NCBI RefSeq assembly: GCF_002443255.2 | Contig: NW_019211455.1 | Span: 53,344,801 to 53,408,800 of the forward strand | Reading direction: 5' to 3' | DNA length: 64,000 bases | Source: Varroa destructor | Lineage: Eukaryota; Arthropoda; Arachnida; Mesostigmata; Varroidae | Shown: piece after piece, positions 48,386-60,100 of the stretch | How the letters are laid out: each line of letters opens with the position of its first letter | Position numbering within the stretch: the first letter of the stretch is position 1 | Notes under the pieces: generated by a model | Told to the model about the DNA's origin: nothing | Database searches by the model: none | What the model saw: the letters and a program-made list of their open reading frames with translations, nothing else | Translations under genes and position numbers: made by a program

Positions 48386-51300
48386 CTTGGAATATTTGTT
48401 TATTTTTTATTTTCCCTGAGAGATATCCATTTCCAAAAGGATATAAGATGAACTGCGACTGCCGTAGCTATAATATCCATTTAAGCAAATGAAAGCTTAG
48501 AATTTCGTGGCTTACTCGTGTATGACTCGTGAAGCATACTTTACATGTTAGGCAATTAGCGTAACTAACAACCATATTACTAGATATTAACCGTTATAGA
48601 TAAATGTTTACAATCATTTCCCTAGAATTCGCATGATATATGATTATGCGTTCCCGATGCATTTAATGATTTGAGTTTTCCACGGCCAACCATAAAAATA
48701 TGCCTTGTTTGTTGTACTGATCTGTTCTGCTGAATCCTTTTTGTTGACAAAGAGTATTTGTTAATCAAATGATACTTTTCTTTAATAGACTTAAAGATGG
48801 GTGCCTTAATTTGCTTGCGGATTAAAGTGGAAACGTTACGTACAGAAAATTCAACATAACGTGCTATCATTTGCATACATACATAGAAAGGTTGGCTTTA
48901 ATACTAGGCAGCCATTGCTATAATAATGGACGCACCATTTGATCTACCCTGTTGTGAACGTACTATACGTTAATAGAACTACGTATCCAATAGTATTGTT
49001 TCTCTGTCACAGAGATCGGATAACATGGCACCCGATTCAGGCGCCTGGTGCCCTTCAGGTACGTTACACGGCGAGACCGCCTAAGTGCTTGACGCAATGA
49101 AGAATTTCTGGCTGTCCGGCTCCCACAAAGTCAAAGGAACCTCGCTCCGGTGAATCCCGTGTATTGGTCTATGGCCGTAACGCATTGACAAAAGATCAAC
49201 GCAAAGGGCTGATTCTGGTATAGAGAGGACTGCTTGCCACATAAAGAGACTAAGAAACTGTATGGTTCACTAGGAACTAAATCATAGAGGGATAGAAGTC
49301 TCGCTGCAGCAGGGCCGCAGGGAAACGAAACAAGATATGTATGACATAAGAGAGAACACAGGCTCACAAGGAGAAATATCAAATGGTCAAATGAGAACGA
49401 GGCGGCTATAATGGGCCACAAGAACCCATACAGCCATGTAGCGTAATGGGAAAAATTTGGCCTTCTATTCTTCCACGGCCCAACAGAAACTGGCGAAGAG
49501 CAAAAATATCTTCCTCCTCACGAACTCCAATGTTGAAATCGGATTCCAGCTGGACGCTACGGCGCAATCAACCCTAAGCGAAACAGTTGCCTACTAGCCG
49601 GAAGCCCACTTGATTCTTACTGCAGCATACAGACCTGACCTGGGGCAGTAGTTTTGAATTCGCGTGTAGCCAACCTTTATTCAGAACTTATCTTGTGCAG
49701 GTGTTGTCTCCTGCCTAGGGCTCAGTCGACACAATGTTGTTATAAAGCAGTGCCAACTACTGTCATTGCTATTGCCATCTTCGCTGCTGTCAATGGTCTT
49801 CGTACAACAAAATGGAGTAAGGACGACGCGCCGGACTAATGTTAGGACTCTGTTTATGTCAGAGTATAATCGAGCAGGCAGGACGACATCCTAAGCCACA
49901 ATTTACGGTTTGGTAGCTCATTGCATCTATAGCGGTGCTGACCAGCGGTAACTACCATTCTTACTGGGCTGTACACGGTGAGAGGCATTTTTAGGAAACA
50001 CGGGGCAAGAGGGAACAGAAAGCCTCCGAACACGACGAATGATGCGGATCTATTGTATTTGTCCTGAAGGGCCATGCGCACACAACAGATTTGTCTACGG
50101 CTGCGATGAGTTTAGGCCAGCAGAGAAAGTCTAACCCAGAACATGACACTCGGATATACCGACGCTCAGGGAGCGGAGATGCAGCTACAGACAACAGCTA
50201 CAACTTCATTCGTCTAGAGATGTAGAGGCGCACTGTTTGCTTGCTAGCAGTTACAACTAGCACCTCTAGCCCACGGCCTTCGTATGTAGTCGGTAGTTGT
50301 TCAAATGTGGTTGTATTTTCTCACAATCCAACTACCTATCCGATGTGACTTTACTAGTACCGTGTCCGATGATAACCTAATGCTTTTCTAGGCTAGGCCA
50401 CCGGAACCTACCGTTATTTACGGAACACGCTCGAACGTGTGGTGCATAAAGGTTGACACCATAAGTAGAGGGTGCCCTATAAGGTGATGTGTAAACGTTT
50501 CTTTCAGTGCATGTTATCGTAGGCTTATGTTTGTGGACTTGTTACTCAGTTCATTACGTAGCATACATGATGTATATAGAAAGCCTGCAGGTGGTTGGCC
50601 TAGGTTTGGGTAATCTAGTCAGCAGCGTTGGCTAAAAGGGCCGTGCAGGACAGATATATGGGCGATAACGCCCAGTTTGTTTGCTGACCAAAGTCTATTC
50701 GTATTTCGTAATGGTCTACAAACATATTGTAGCCGACCAGTTGCACTAGATATTGGCGAATAACCCAGTAACGACGATGTAAGTAATAAGTCAAGCTGTA
50801 CTCTGCTCTTGTCTATTGCTTACGGTATCTGATTTTATGGCGGACCATTTTGTACAATTCTGACCATCTCGTCCATATATGAATCGTATTTACGCGAAAT
50901 GGACGTTCGTCCTGATCTCGTTGAATCCGGCAAACAAGTTCGTCTCCACAAATCGTGAAGTAAACCATCACGAAGCCGGCACTATTAGCGAGAAGGCGCT
51001 GTTGCCACATCTGGAGCGGCTTTGTGTACCCGCATGAGCAACCGAAACGATGCGAAGAATGTAACCTTTAAGCGAGAGTTTACCGCTCGCCCGTCGGAGC
51101 CCTGTACCGACAAAGTCACGTTTTGCTGGCACGCCATCGCTCATTCTACAGGTTAACGTTAGTTCTTATACATGAAAGGGGTAAGGAAAGTTGCTGTAGG
51201 AAGAATGAACAACATACAAGCGCAGTACGCTCTCCATCATGAGTCTAAAGCCAAGTTGTTGCATCCACCAAACAGAGATCCCGTGAGCGGCAACCTTAGG

Positions 51301-52595
51301 CCGCAGAAGCGTTGGCTGGACGTCGGCTGGGCCTGATATTTTACCTAAGAGTTTTGATAGGTATTAAAATTGGAAACTGTTATAGAAATCTCATTCGGAG
51401 CGTGCATTAGTGGGACGAGCCCAAGTAAAATCGTTATTTCAACTGAAATTCAGTGCGGCTATCTACAACGGTGGATCTTGAGCAGAATTGATTCCATTGA
51501 GAAATTGTAGTAACGTTGCGGGCCATCGAAAGTTTACTAGATGCCGTTACCATCTATGTTTGAAGAAGGGTCATACCACACGGAAGTGTATGATAAGTAC
51601 GGCATGGTACGTACATTGCCGTCATTTATGAGGCTAAAGCAAATATCGCCATAATGCGAGCCTACAAACTATGGCAGATGTATATGCAGGTGCTACATGG
51701 TTCGCAATTGGCGACTAACGCCGGGTGCGCCAGAATGTTATGTTCATACGATGATCTTTCGAAGCGAAATGGATAACTTAGTTTAAGTGGAATAGCTGAA
51801 GTACCTTACTATTAAAAAATGCATTAGGCTTCGTAATACATAACATTTTGCAGAGAAATCTATCGACATTTGTAGCTAGACGATCTGCGCAGTGAGAACA
51901 CTCCAGATATAGAGATAGGTGGCTGATATTTTTACAGGGTTTACCGTATTCATTTAGCCCAGGGTTTATTCTTAAAAATGGCTGTATCAAATGAATTAAT
52001 ATTGTGTCTGCCGCAGTTCCTTCTAGGGTTCGAAGAGCTTCTATTCTCTTGGAGAAGAAACGTTTCCAGGCGCAATACTTTTTCTGTATGATGCAATTAT
52101 TTTTGAGAATAAACTCTAACCTAAACGAACATGGCGAGGTATGTGAGAACTACAGCGTTAGGAATACACGGAGTGATTTTTATTGCTGAAAAGTGTGTGA
52201 TTCGTACATCTGACCTAACCACATGCGCGAAAATACGATTCTTTCTGCAAAGGACAAGAATGATGATAATGATGGCTGCTACTGTTCATGAGGATGTTGT
52301 CGCGGTCGAGGATGAGGTGACTTGCCTTATTGCCGGCTAGCGCCTCAGGCATGCTGGACGGACATGTCGTTTTAGGGATCCTCTTGCACCGCGCTGTTGC
52401 TACTACTTGCTACCCTTCGGGCCCCACGTCCCCTTCAACGCTTTATATATGGAAACGCTCTTAAACCATAATCTTGCGTATATGCCTTTCTCTCGCTACT
52501 GGCCGGCAGGGTTTATGTTGTTCTTTTCAGGAGCAACTGGCTCGGACCACCACGTTCTTCGTTGGGGTTTGTTCCCAGCTGCTGCTGCTACTTAC
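48386..52595. other. No supported gene downstream of the 48.3 kb promoter candidate
   Basis: The frame at 49654-49839 contains a signal-peptide-like core (TTVIAIAIFAAVNG, about 49754-49797) and ends 13 residues later at TAA. It is the only downstream sequence I would consider for a short secreted peptide. The rest is stop-dense. Confidence 0.4.
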
Positions 52596-52708
52596 ACTGT
52601 AGCCGTAGCTCCCGGATCTCCATACGTGGTCTGCTCCGACCTTATGCTATCTTGCTTTTTTCGTGCACTCTCTCTGCCATCCTCGAATATTCTTCTTGCT
52701 CCGTCCAT
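52596..52708 (-). CDS. Candidate first coding exon with perfect donor
   Basis: On the minus strand an ATG in strong context (ATCATGG, A at -3 and G at +4) opens a frame MDGARRIFEDGRES, then ARKKQDSIRSEQTTYGD. After 37 codons plus two bases it meets GTAAGT, a full-consensus 5' splice site (ACAGT followed by GTAAGT, 52595-52590). Without splicing the frame stops two codons later, which suits an exon boundary. The peptide is hydrophilic and charged with no signal sequence. A TGCAG acceptor-like site lies about 20 bases upstream of the ATG. The next exon would lie at lower coordinates and was not identified. Confidence 0.22.
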
Positions 52709-53002
52709 GATTGAACTAGGCCTGCACCAGAGCCGGGTCTAACCCAAAGTTCGGGCAGCCTGGCTCGTTGCCTCTACCACCGCGATTGCTACTACTTGGC
52801 TGCTAGCCGTTATCGCATGTGTCATACCCTGCGTCGCATCAGGACGCTAATTGTGCTGAAGGCTGACATGGCGCGGAAAGGGGCACCACCGCCACCACAA
52901 CTGTCGCAGCTTCGACTTCGTGGTTGAACTCCACCTCCCCCCACCCCAGAGTTGTCGGTTGGGGCCACCAGGAAAAGCTCGAGGGTCGCGTAGACATGCT
53001 AG

Positions 53003-53191
53003 CGATGGCATCGACTGACATCCCAAAACAGGCAGCTGGTGGCCTCAGCTCGGCAGCTCCTAAAGCTTATGGAAGTGGAGCCCACTGTTAAACAAGGGCC
53101 TGAGGTCTGGGACTTTATGGTGGCACAAGAGGAGCAAATTGAAAGCAGACACCGTTTCTCCGCCGGTGCAGGGTTGGCTGCGAGGAACTGA
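53003..53191 (+). pseudogene. Coding-like helical frame, possible exon or decayed gene fragment
   Basis: After TAG at 53000-53002 one frame is open for 62 codons to TGA at 53189-53191. From about 53030 it reads as a strongly helical, Leu/Glu-rich protein (RQLVASARQLLKLMEVEP, then VWDFMVAQEEQIESRHRFS). By count about 63% of codons from the AGG at 53030 on begin with a purine and half with G, a clear coding-phase pattern. A branch-like CTGAC and an acceptor-like AAAACAG lie at 53015-53031. After the TGA the same frame continues open to TAG at 53282-53284 with charged, protein-like sequence. A different frame upstream (about 52930-53030) also reads protein-like (EKLEGRVDMLAMAS). It is either a true exon ending at the TGA or a remnant broken by a frame change and a stop. 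Confidence 0.25.
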
Positions 53192-54460
53192 CTCAACTAT
53201 GAAAAGGTGTCAGACAAGCGTCAGACAGCAAAACAGTGGCGGGTATCAAAGCTGCCGTCCAGCTGCCGTGGGGTCGATCTTTAGGAGTGAATTAAGCATA
53301 TTCTAAATTCGTGACGACAATAAAAAATTAACAAACGCGGGAAGCCTTAATGAAGTAAGAAAAAATGAACGCAAAGAAGATAAATAGAGAGCTGAAGAAA
53401 GACGGATGCGAAAAATGCAACGAGCTTCGTCGTCATATGGTTTCAGAGTAGATGTTTCTGCCATATTTGAAGATTATTCGGATGTGGCTGTAAACATCAT
53501 TTTGAACGATTGTATCTCCATGATTCGTTTTCATGTTATTATCAGTATTACCAAACACTATTTGGGATACTTAGGTGAATATAAACTGTCTTCCACTTTC
53601 TATAAATGAAAAACATACGTTCCAAGTGATTCATCCTAATTTGAAATGCTCGTTTTCAACAGTTTTCCTATCTACATACGCACACTATTGACTGTAAGTA
53701 TCATAAGATAATGATAAGTAAATAAGTGCGAAACATTGTTACTTGCCTGTGAGGGTTACGCTAGTTTTCTGAAAACAATCGCGCACGATCATCAACGATG
53801 ACGCTGATTCATGCTAAAGTTCACTAATAATGACATATGGAAATCTTTTGTTGTAAGGCTGTCGTAAAAAGTATCGTTCTACTCGAATGGGCAACTGCTC
53901 ATTTCAAAATGAGGCTTTACTCCAATGCTACATTTTTAAGTGCCCCTGTACCCTTATATCTGTCCTGCTCTCCACTCGCTTTTCCCATTCAACGAGTACC
54001 GTTCTTTCACTTCTCTCCACTTCGTGGACACGGTAGCACAGCGTACTCTACTAGCAGCTAAATGCGACTTTTTAAAGCGGTTCTTTATCATTCCATAGTT
54101 ATCTAAAAAGCCTTCTCATCCGAACAGAGGGCCATCTTGAAAAAAAGGGCAGCACTACGCGAATACTGCGGTGAAACACGAGTAGGATATGCCAAAATCG
54201 ACAGTTGCGTTTTTTAATAGAGATGGGTACTCCCCATTGGTACGTTTCTATGTCATGTTTGGATACATGTTAGGACAGGCAGTAGCAGCTAGTGTAGTTG
54301 GAATCCATTCGGGAGAGGCTTGTTCACCGCTTGAAACCGTGGGTCGTCCAGTTTGCCACACTATCGCCTTGCATTTGCCCTTTGCCGTTGCCTGTATTTG
54401 CCCTTTGCCCCGCATCGTATCGTCCGCGTCTTCAGAGGGCGCCCGCCGCCCCCAGCGTAA

Positions 54461-54658
54461 AAAAGGGTTCAGTTTCTGGCGGTCAGAAAAGGTGCGGCGG
54501 TCGTCTGCAACGTTTTGTCCGACCGATCGCAGGCCTTGCTTTCAACTATTGAACATGTTGCCAATGTTGCTAGTCAGAAAGGTAAACCAGGAGCGACTGT
54601 GGATGCAGTGGTGATCGTTTCATTCCTAATAGCAGCAGCTACTGAAGTTGCCAACTGA
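54461..54658 (+). CDS. Candidate terminal exon, unknown Ala/Val-rich product
   Basis: The frame opens after TAA at 54458-54460 and closes at TGA 54656-54658. Two acceptor-like AGs lie inside its start (GGTTCAG at 54472, TGGCGGTCAG at 54486). The translation is convincing in texture: GAAVVCNVLSDRSQALLST, then HVANVASQKGKPGATVDAV, ending in a hydrophobic VIVSFLIAAATEVAN. By count over 70% of codons start with a purine. The larger ORF in another frame here (54189-54614) has poorer composition and was not preferred. The hydrophobic end could be a membrane segment. The protein is not recognised. Confidence 0.28.
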   Translation, partial: KRVQFLAVRKGAAVVCNVLSDRSQALLSTIEHVANVASQKGKPGATVDAVVIVSFLIAAATEVAN

Positions 54659-56571
54659 TTTTCCTAAAGCAGGGTGTCTAACAAAGAAAGGCCTAGTACT
54701 CTCAAGGCTTAGTTGGATGGGAAAGGTTTTCTTTCCCAGCTTCGCCCCTATTTTGGTCTTGCCTTCCGCATAGCGACCCTGTCCGTTTGTTCGTCCCCAA
54801 GGTTCGAAGGATTCTACAAGCAGCCCTTTCCGCCCCTGCCAAGCTTCAATGAAAGTGATCGGTGCGTTATGTTGCTCAAACTTTTCCGCTCATGCAGCAT
54901 CACCGTTTTACTCGCACATGCAAGACCACTTTTACTTTCGCTTAGAGTAGCCCTTTGCAAATCCTCGCTGTCTGGATGTCCAAGTTGTTCGCGGCCCTTC
55001 TTCAACAGTAAGTACCGGACTAACATGTTCGACCCGCCATGTCTCACGGGGGCTTCCATTTGAGCCGGACTGGATGCTAAATAGAATAGGCGGTAAGCCG
55101 CAACTGATAGGCAACAGCAGTGCACGAATTCTGCTCAGAATTTGCAATCAACACACTATCCCTACAACTGGTTCCACTAGCAGCGAGGGCTACTGCGACT
55201 GGCTTGCCTTGGAACACCTAATGCAAACCTGCCTTCCCTCTATACATCGTTCTGCACCCTGGTCCAATTCACCCGCGGATCTCTTCAATAGTTCTGCATT
55301 TTGGGTGTGCATTTCAGCATTTTTCCTCCATCGCTTTTCTTTCCAGTGATACCAGCGCCAGAACAGCAACAAAGCTACCGAGTACCCAATAGGAACTGAT
55401 GGCAGAGCGGCCGACCAGCGTCGACAGTGAAAAGGGTCTTTTCAACTAGCGATGGCCATACCGGCACAAAGTTGCCCAGCAAAGTCCAACGACCAGCGTT
55501 TTATTTTCCGACCAGTTCCAACAGCCCCTATGTAGTTCTTTATGGCCGTAACAGTAACAGTCCGCTTGGTTCGGCAGCAGTGGTCAAAGTAAAAGGCATA
55601 TGCATAAGAACGAGCCACGACGCAGGCTGCAGATAAGGGTTTACTGCAGGACAGCACGGGAACAGAGTTAGTCTCTTCTTTAGTGTAAAGCAACAAGCTC
55701 TTGCAGGCTAGACGTAGAGGTCAAAAAGAATTGAAGAGAAGGCAGTTTCGGACGTACTGTTGACGTGTTAGCATGCGACAGGCTAAAACCTGCTCATGCG
55801 AGTATGAGTAACTATAATATGATACATACATTTTCTTTGGAAATTGTTACCTTCAGGTAGAAAAATCCCTATAGCTTAATATACGATCGCAGCCGCCGCT
55901 ATTAGCACGATTCAACGGAAAGGCACACGCACATGTAACTTTAGATTTATATGATTTGAGGGTTTGGCTTGGCGGAATAAAGAAATGCACACCCCCTTTA
56001 TAAGCAAGTAAATGTAAGTAGCAATTTAGAACGTTCAAACAAAACAAATGCACTCCATTAGCATACAGTGTGACACAACCATACATAGTGATCATCACTT
56101 TAGGCTCACTACAAATTACCTCATTGTCTACTCAGGGCCCCGCACCGTACACGTCGTGTAAAGTTTAATAACGAAAGCAACATAATTTTTTCATGCATGA
56201 CGAAAACCGGCGTAATTCTATACCGTTCTATGCCTCAATGTATAACTATTGTATTTATTTCGAATGTTCGATGTCTACAAGGAACTTTTTACCGCTTAGA
56301 CAGGAGAAAATATGTTGAATGCCTACCAGAAACTGTCCTAAAGAAACGGGCCAAAGCGAAGGCTCCTAGCCAGTTTCAAGGCTCATTCTAGCGCTGCTGC
56401 TAAATTCGTAACGTCTTCAAGCACCATATTGCTTAGCACACTGTGTGAGAAGGTTGCTGCGAGGCTGCGGGACCTCTTAGAAGGAGATATTCTTGTTGTG
56501 TTTGGGCTTGTTCCAAGCAGCAATAACTTGCAAAAAGGCAAGTTGAAGTGCCAGCTTGTTGAGAAGCCTGA
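54659..56571. other. GC-richer stretch without a resolved gene
   Basis: Overlapping frames occur on both strands (54713-55063 plus, 54814-55125 minus, 55190-55372 minus). Several have protein-like texture, but no frame stands out by composition or splice signals, so none is called. Confidence 0.4.
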
Positions 56572-57117
56572 GACAAGGCCAACCTATCGGCGAGTCCAGA
56601 CCTAAAGCAAGTCAGAGAGCAGAAGGTGGACGTCCACAGCGCAAGGCGGCTCGCGGCCTTCGCGTTACGGTCTCTGGCCGTCTTTCTCTTGTTCGCCAGT
56701 TACTTCTTCGACAGCAAGCCGACCGGGCCAAGTGCCTCGCCTGGGGCCTTGCAGCGCCGTGACCGGCATCTTTCTGGCCAGACGGACCACTCCATGCCGA
56801 TCGGCCAAGCCTCAGCGCGTTCCTTGAAGGCATGCTCGGACTCAAGAGCGTATGGCAGGCCTCCGAGTGCGCCTTACGCTTCAACTTGTCTCGTTCCCAG
56901 CGGTAGCGGCGACCGCTGCCGCTACGATTTTTCTACAGAAGCACTCCATCATCACGAGGCCCGGAACAGCCGGCGGCAGCCAGAGCGGACCAGACGACAG
57001 ACGTGGGTTTGCCCACATTTTACCCTCACAACGCCATTCGAACGTTCGAACTGTCTCGCTAAAACTGGCTATGGCAAGCTGGTGGTAGCACTAGGCCGGG
57101 AGCATCCAAGATGGTAA
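56572..57117 (+). CDS. GC-rich open frame with a membrane-anchor-like segment
   Basis: From a TGA at 56569-56571 the frame is open for 181 codons to TAA. There is no ATG before about 56794, so it would be an internal or last exon; a good acceptor-like pyrimidine stretch ending in AAGCAG lies at 56520 but leads into another frame. Around 56641-56721 the translation is basic, then hydrophobic (RRLAAFALRSLAVFLLFAS), like a type II anchor, followed by a Pro/Ser/Arg-rich stem-like region with several Cys. Third-position GC is about 69% over the first 105 codons from 56626, and about 85% in the anchor part. The same DNA carries shorter open frames in two other phases and on the minus strand, because GC-rich DNA has few stops, so this is not decisive. 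Confidence 0.25.
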   Translation, partial: DKANLSASPDLKQVREQKVDVHSARRLAAFALRSLAVFLLFASYFFDSKPTGPSASPGALQRRDRHLSGQTDHSMPIGQASARSLKACSDSRAYGRPPSAPYASTCLVPSGSGDRCRYDFSTEALHHHEARNSRRQPERTRRQTWVCPHFTLTTPFERSNCLAKTGYGKLVVALGREHPRW

Positions 57118-60100
57118 AGAGAGACAGACACATAGACGGAAATTCCTCTTTCGAGGAAGCGCTAGCTTTTTCGAGCGGCCGACGATTAGAAAAAGAGAAT
57201 GAGGAAAAAAGGAAGGACCGTCGGTGATCAGGATGGCGTTGGAACGGAACTGTTGGCACTCAGGTCTCGTGCCCAATTTGACGTTTAAACACTTTTCGAA
57301 GTAAACGAATGACTTCTTTATTAGGGGTGCCGCTTGTGGCCGTCACTGTGTTGAATTTGGTTCGAACAGTACAAGTGTATAGAAACGGTGCTTCTAGAAG
57401 TTAAGTTGCTGCCGTCAATTAAATTTCCGATAGACTCAAGGATGGCTATTATAGCCTATAACCCATCCATTGAACAATTTGTTAGGACCGTAGAAAATCG
57501 AGACAGGCTGAATCTATCTAGTAACCGTAAGGCAACGAAAGGCAATAGTACTCTGTACATTTCTCAAAAATAAATGTATATACTTTTCCAGTATATTATG
57601 TACGTGTTTATACAACGCCGATACTGAGCATATCGCAAGTAGTAAAATTACTGATTTTTGTAGATTGATTCTAAGAAAGGCTATACGAGCAAAACGTAGC
57701 TTTCTTACTACGACTTGTTACGACCCCGAGCGCTGCATCTTTTTCTACAAATCAAGAAATTCCTAGCTTAGGTTAGGTTATACGGTAAGAAATATTCTAG
57801 GAAGTCGCTATATAAAAGATAATCTACTATATAGAAAGCACTAAAGAAAAAAGTATTTAACTGTAATTCGTTTATTTATGGGATTCCGACTATGTTTCCT
57901 GTAATTTTGATGATTCGTCGGGTGTTTTTCCTCAGCTAAACTGGTTATGCACAATCCTGGCTTTTTTGAGGAAAGGTAATGGAAAGTACCGCGATCATCC
58001 TAATAGCACAACGTCGCTATTAGGATGACCGCAGTACAAAACTTCAACCGTGCTCTTTTTGAAGACAGTTTTTTCACCTGGGACGGCGTTCTGATTTACC
58101 TTATTCGAATCCACAGAGAAGTTGTAGTCCATAAAACAAAAATATTAAAAATAGAATAGGCTATCCGTCTCTGTGAGGGTGTCCGTCTCTATGCACAGAC
58201 GAACATCTTCCACTTTTCTAATTGTGACACGTAGTACTCTGAGTTGGTACAGAATCACTAATGGACCAAACGAGCCCGAAGCTTTTCGATTCTTATTAGA
58301 GAAATGATATCGGGTCAATATTTCGCAGCCTGAATTTTCTTTATTTTACGCTGTTACCCTTCACAATCGTCAGAGATTGAAAGCAATGCATAAGCATTGA
58401 TGGGGGAAACTGTCGTAGTCATTAGATATAGGGCAACTTTCTACTCTAATTTTCAAGCCCAGTCAGAGCCAGATGGGTTCGACGTGCATTATTTAGCTAG
58501 CCGCACCGGCACCGAGGTCGACCAGCACTGCCGACAGTGGGCTTGGTCGGACCAAGCCACCCTCATTTCTTCACGCCACTTCAGCGTCCCTTGGGCTTAG
58601 AACTCTGATACTTCCTGCTCACCGAAAAGAAGAGAGATTTCCCCCATAGATCGGCGCTTTAAGTAGGAACAGTGACTGGAGCCTATCCACAGTTTTTCGT
58701 TTTGAATCGCAAGTTGATCCAAGGCAAACCCCCATCTCAACATCGGCTCTCAGGAGCAAGAAAGAGTGCTTTCGACTCGTGTTTTACAGCTACAACTCAT
58801 TTGAAGAGCGATCAAGGGGCACGGCTGGTTTCAGCTCTAAAACGCGGTAGACACCAACCTTTTCTGACGCAAAGGAGCGCGGTCGAGGCTGGAGCAAAGA
58901 GTGACTGAAAATGCTCATCAATCCATGTATGTTATATACTCGTATATTCATCTCTTTGATATCAAAAGAGAAGACGAATTGTGTGAGCTTTTATGAAAGG
59001 TAGTTCGAGTGCAAAAAAGATGCGATAACGGTAACCTATTCTATCGAGTTTTAACGAATTGGCGTAAGTATTTCAGAACCAAGCCGCTTATATAGTTATA
59101 GGACGTAACCGTCTTGGCGATGTACGATGCGAGTTAAAGGGAATCACTACCTGCAACGTACTATGTATGCCTGTAGATAAGGCGTAACGAAGCGTAATAT
59201 GTACACATGGAATGTAGCTCGATGCCATGGACATCGAATGAATAGGGTAGCGTCCACTACTAACAATACTCTAGCGGAAGAAGACACGGAAGGCTATATA
59301 ATATTCTTCTATAATATGACTCCATCAAACCAAAAGATGGAATCATGTTCACCGCTGCTGGAGAGTCAGTAACTATGCAATTAAAAATTTTGTTAGGTTC
59401 TAGTAAAATAGGGCTGTTTGTTATAGATACGCTGTGACCTTTAGGGTATCAAACACTCAAAACATTTCGCGTACCCGAGTAAGCAGAGTTATCTGATAAT
59501 AGCAAACCACATCTACGGGATATGAAGTAGCCTGTGTAATTATTATTATTAATTAATTAGGTAAGTCTTTAGTTGTTTGGTCGGCAATATCTGAAACTTG
59601 GTAAGTGAGACGAACCTACCATTTTCCACGTTTTACTTACTGAGACGGCTAAAAATTGCTTGCACTCCGACAAAAAGTTCCAAACAGATATGTCCTAACG
59701 CTCTGAAGTGAGCTACCGGCTTCTCGTATAGTCCGTCCTTTTTCCTGGCTTCTGTATCATTTTGAACGAATTTCTGCCTACAAAACTAAGAAGACAATGA
59801 GAAGACGACAAAATAACATGCCTGTAAGCCGAGATCTGAGCATCGTCACCTTCCATCTATTCTATAGAGACGTTCTTCATCATTCTCAGGAGCTCTAAGA
59901 GGCTGTGTTCGTTCGCACGCTGGAAAGGAAGTTCTGTTAGTTGCTAGGATTTTGCTAGGCACCAAAATAGGGTTTCGCCAACTTCCAGAACAACTCCCGC
60001 CTCCGTTTCGATTGCACCTTCTGATAAATCTGACGGGATTTATGGAGTGAAGGCATCTCTGAGTTTGCCTTTATAGTCCTGCTACACCCGGAGCGCTTTG

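Noticed and set aside
49131..49421. Hydrophobic minus-strand ORF resembling a membrane protein
   Set aside because: It has no ATG start, and its hydrophobicity follows from T/C-rich codons with no domain or splice signals.
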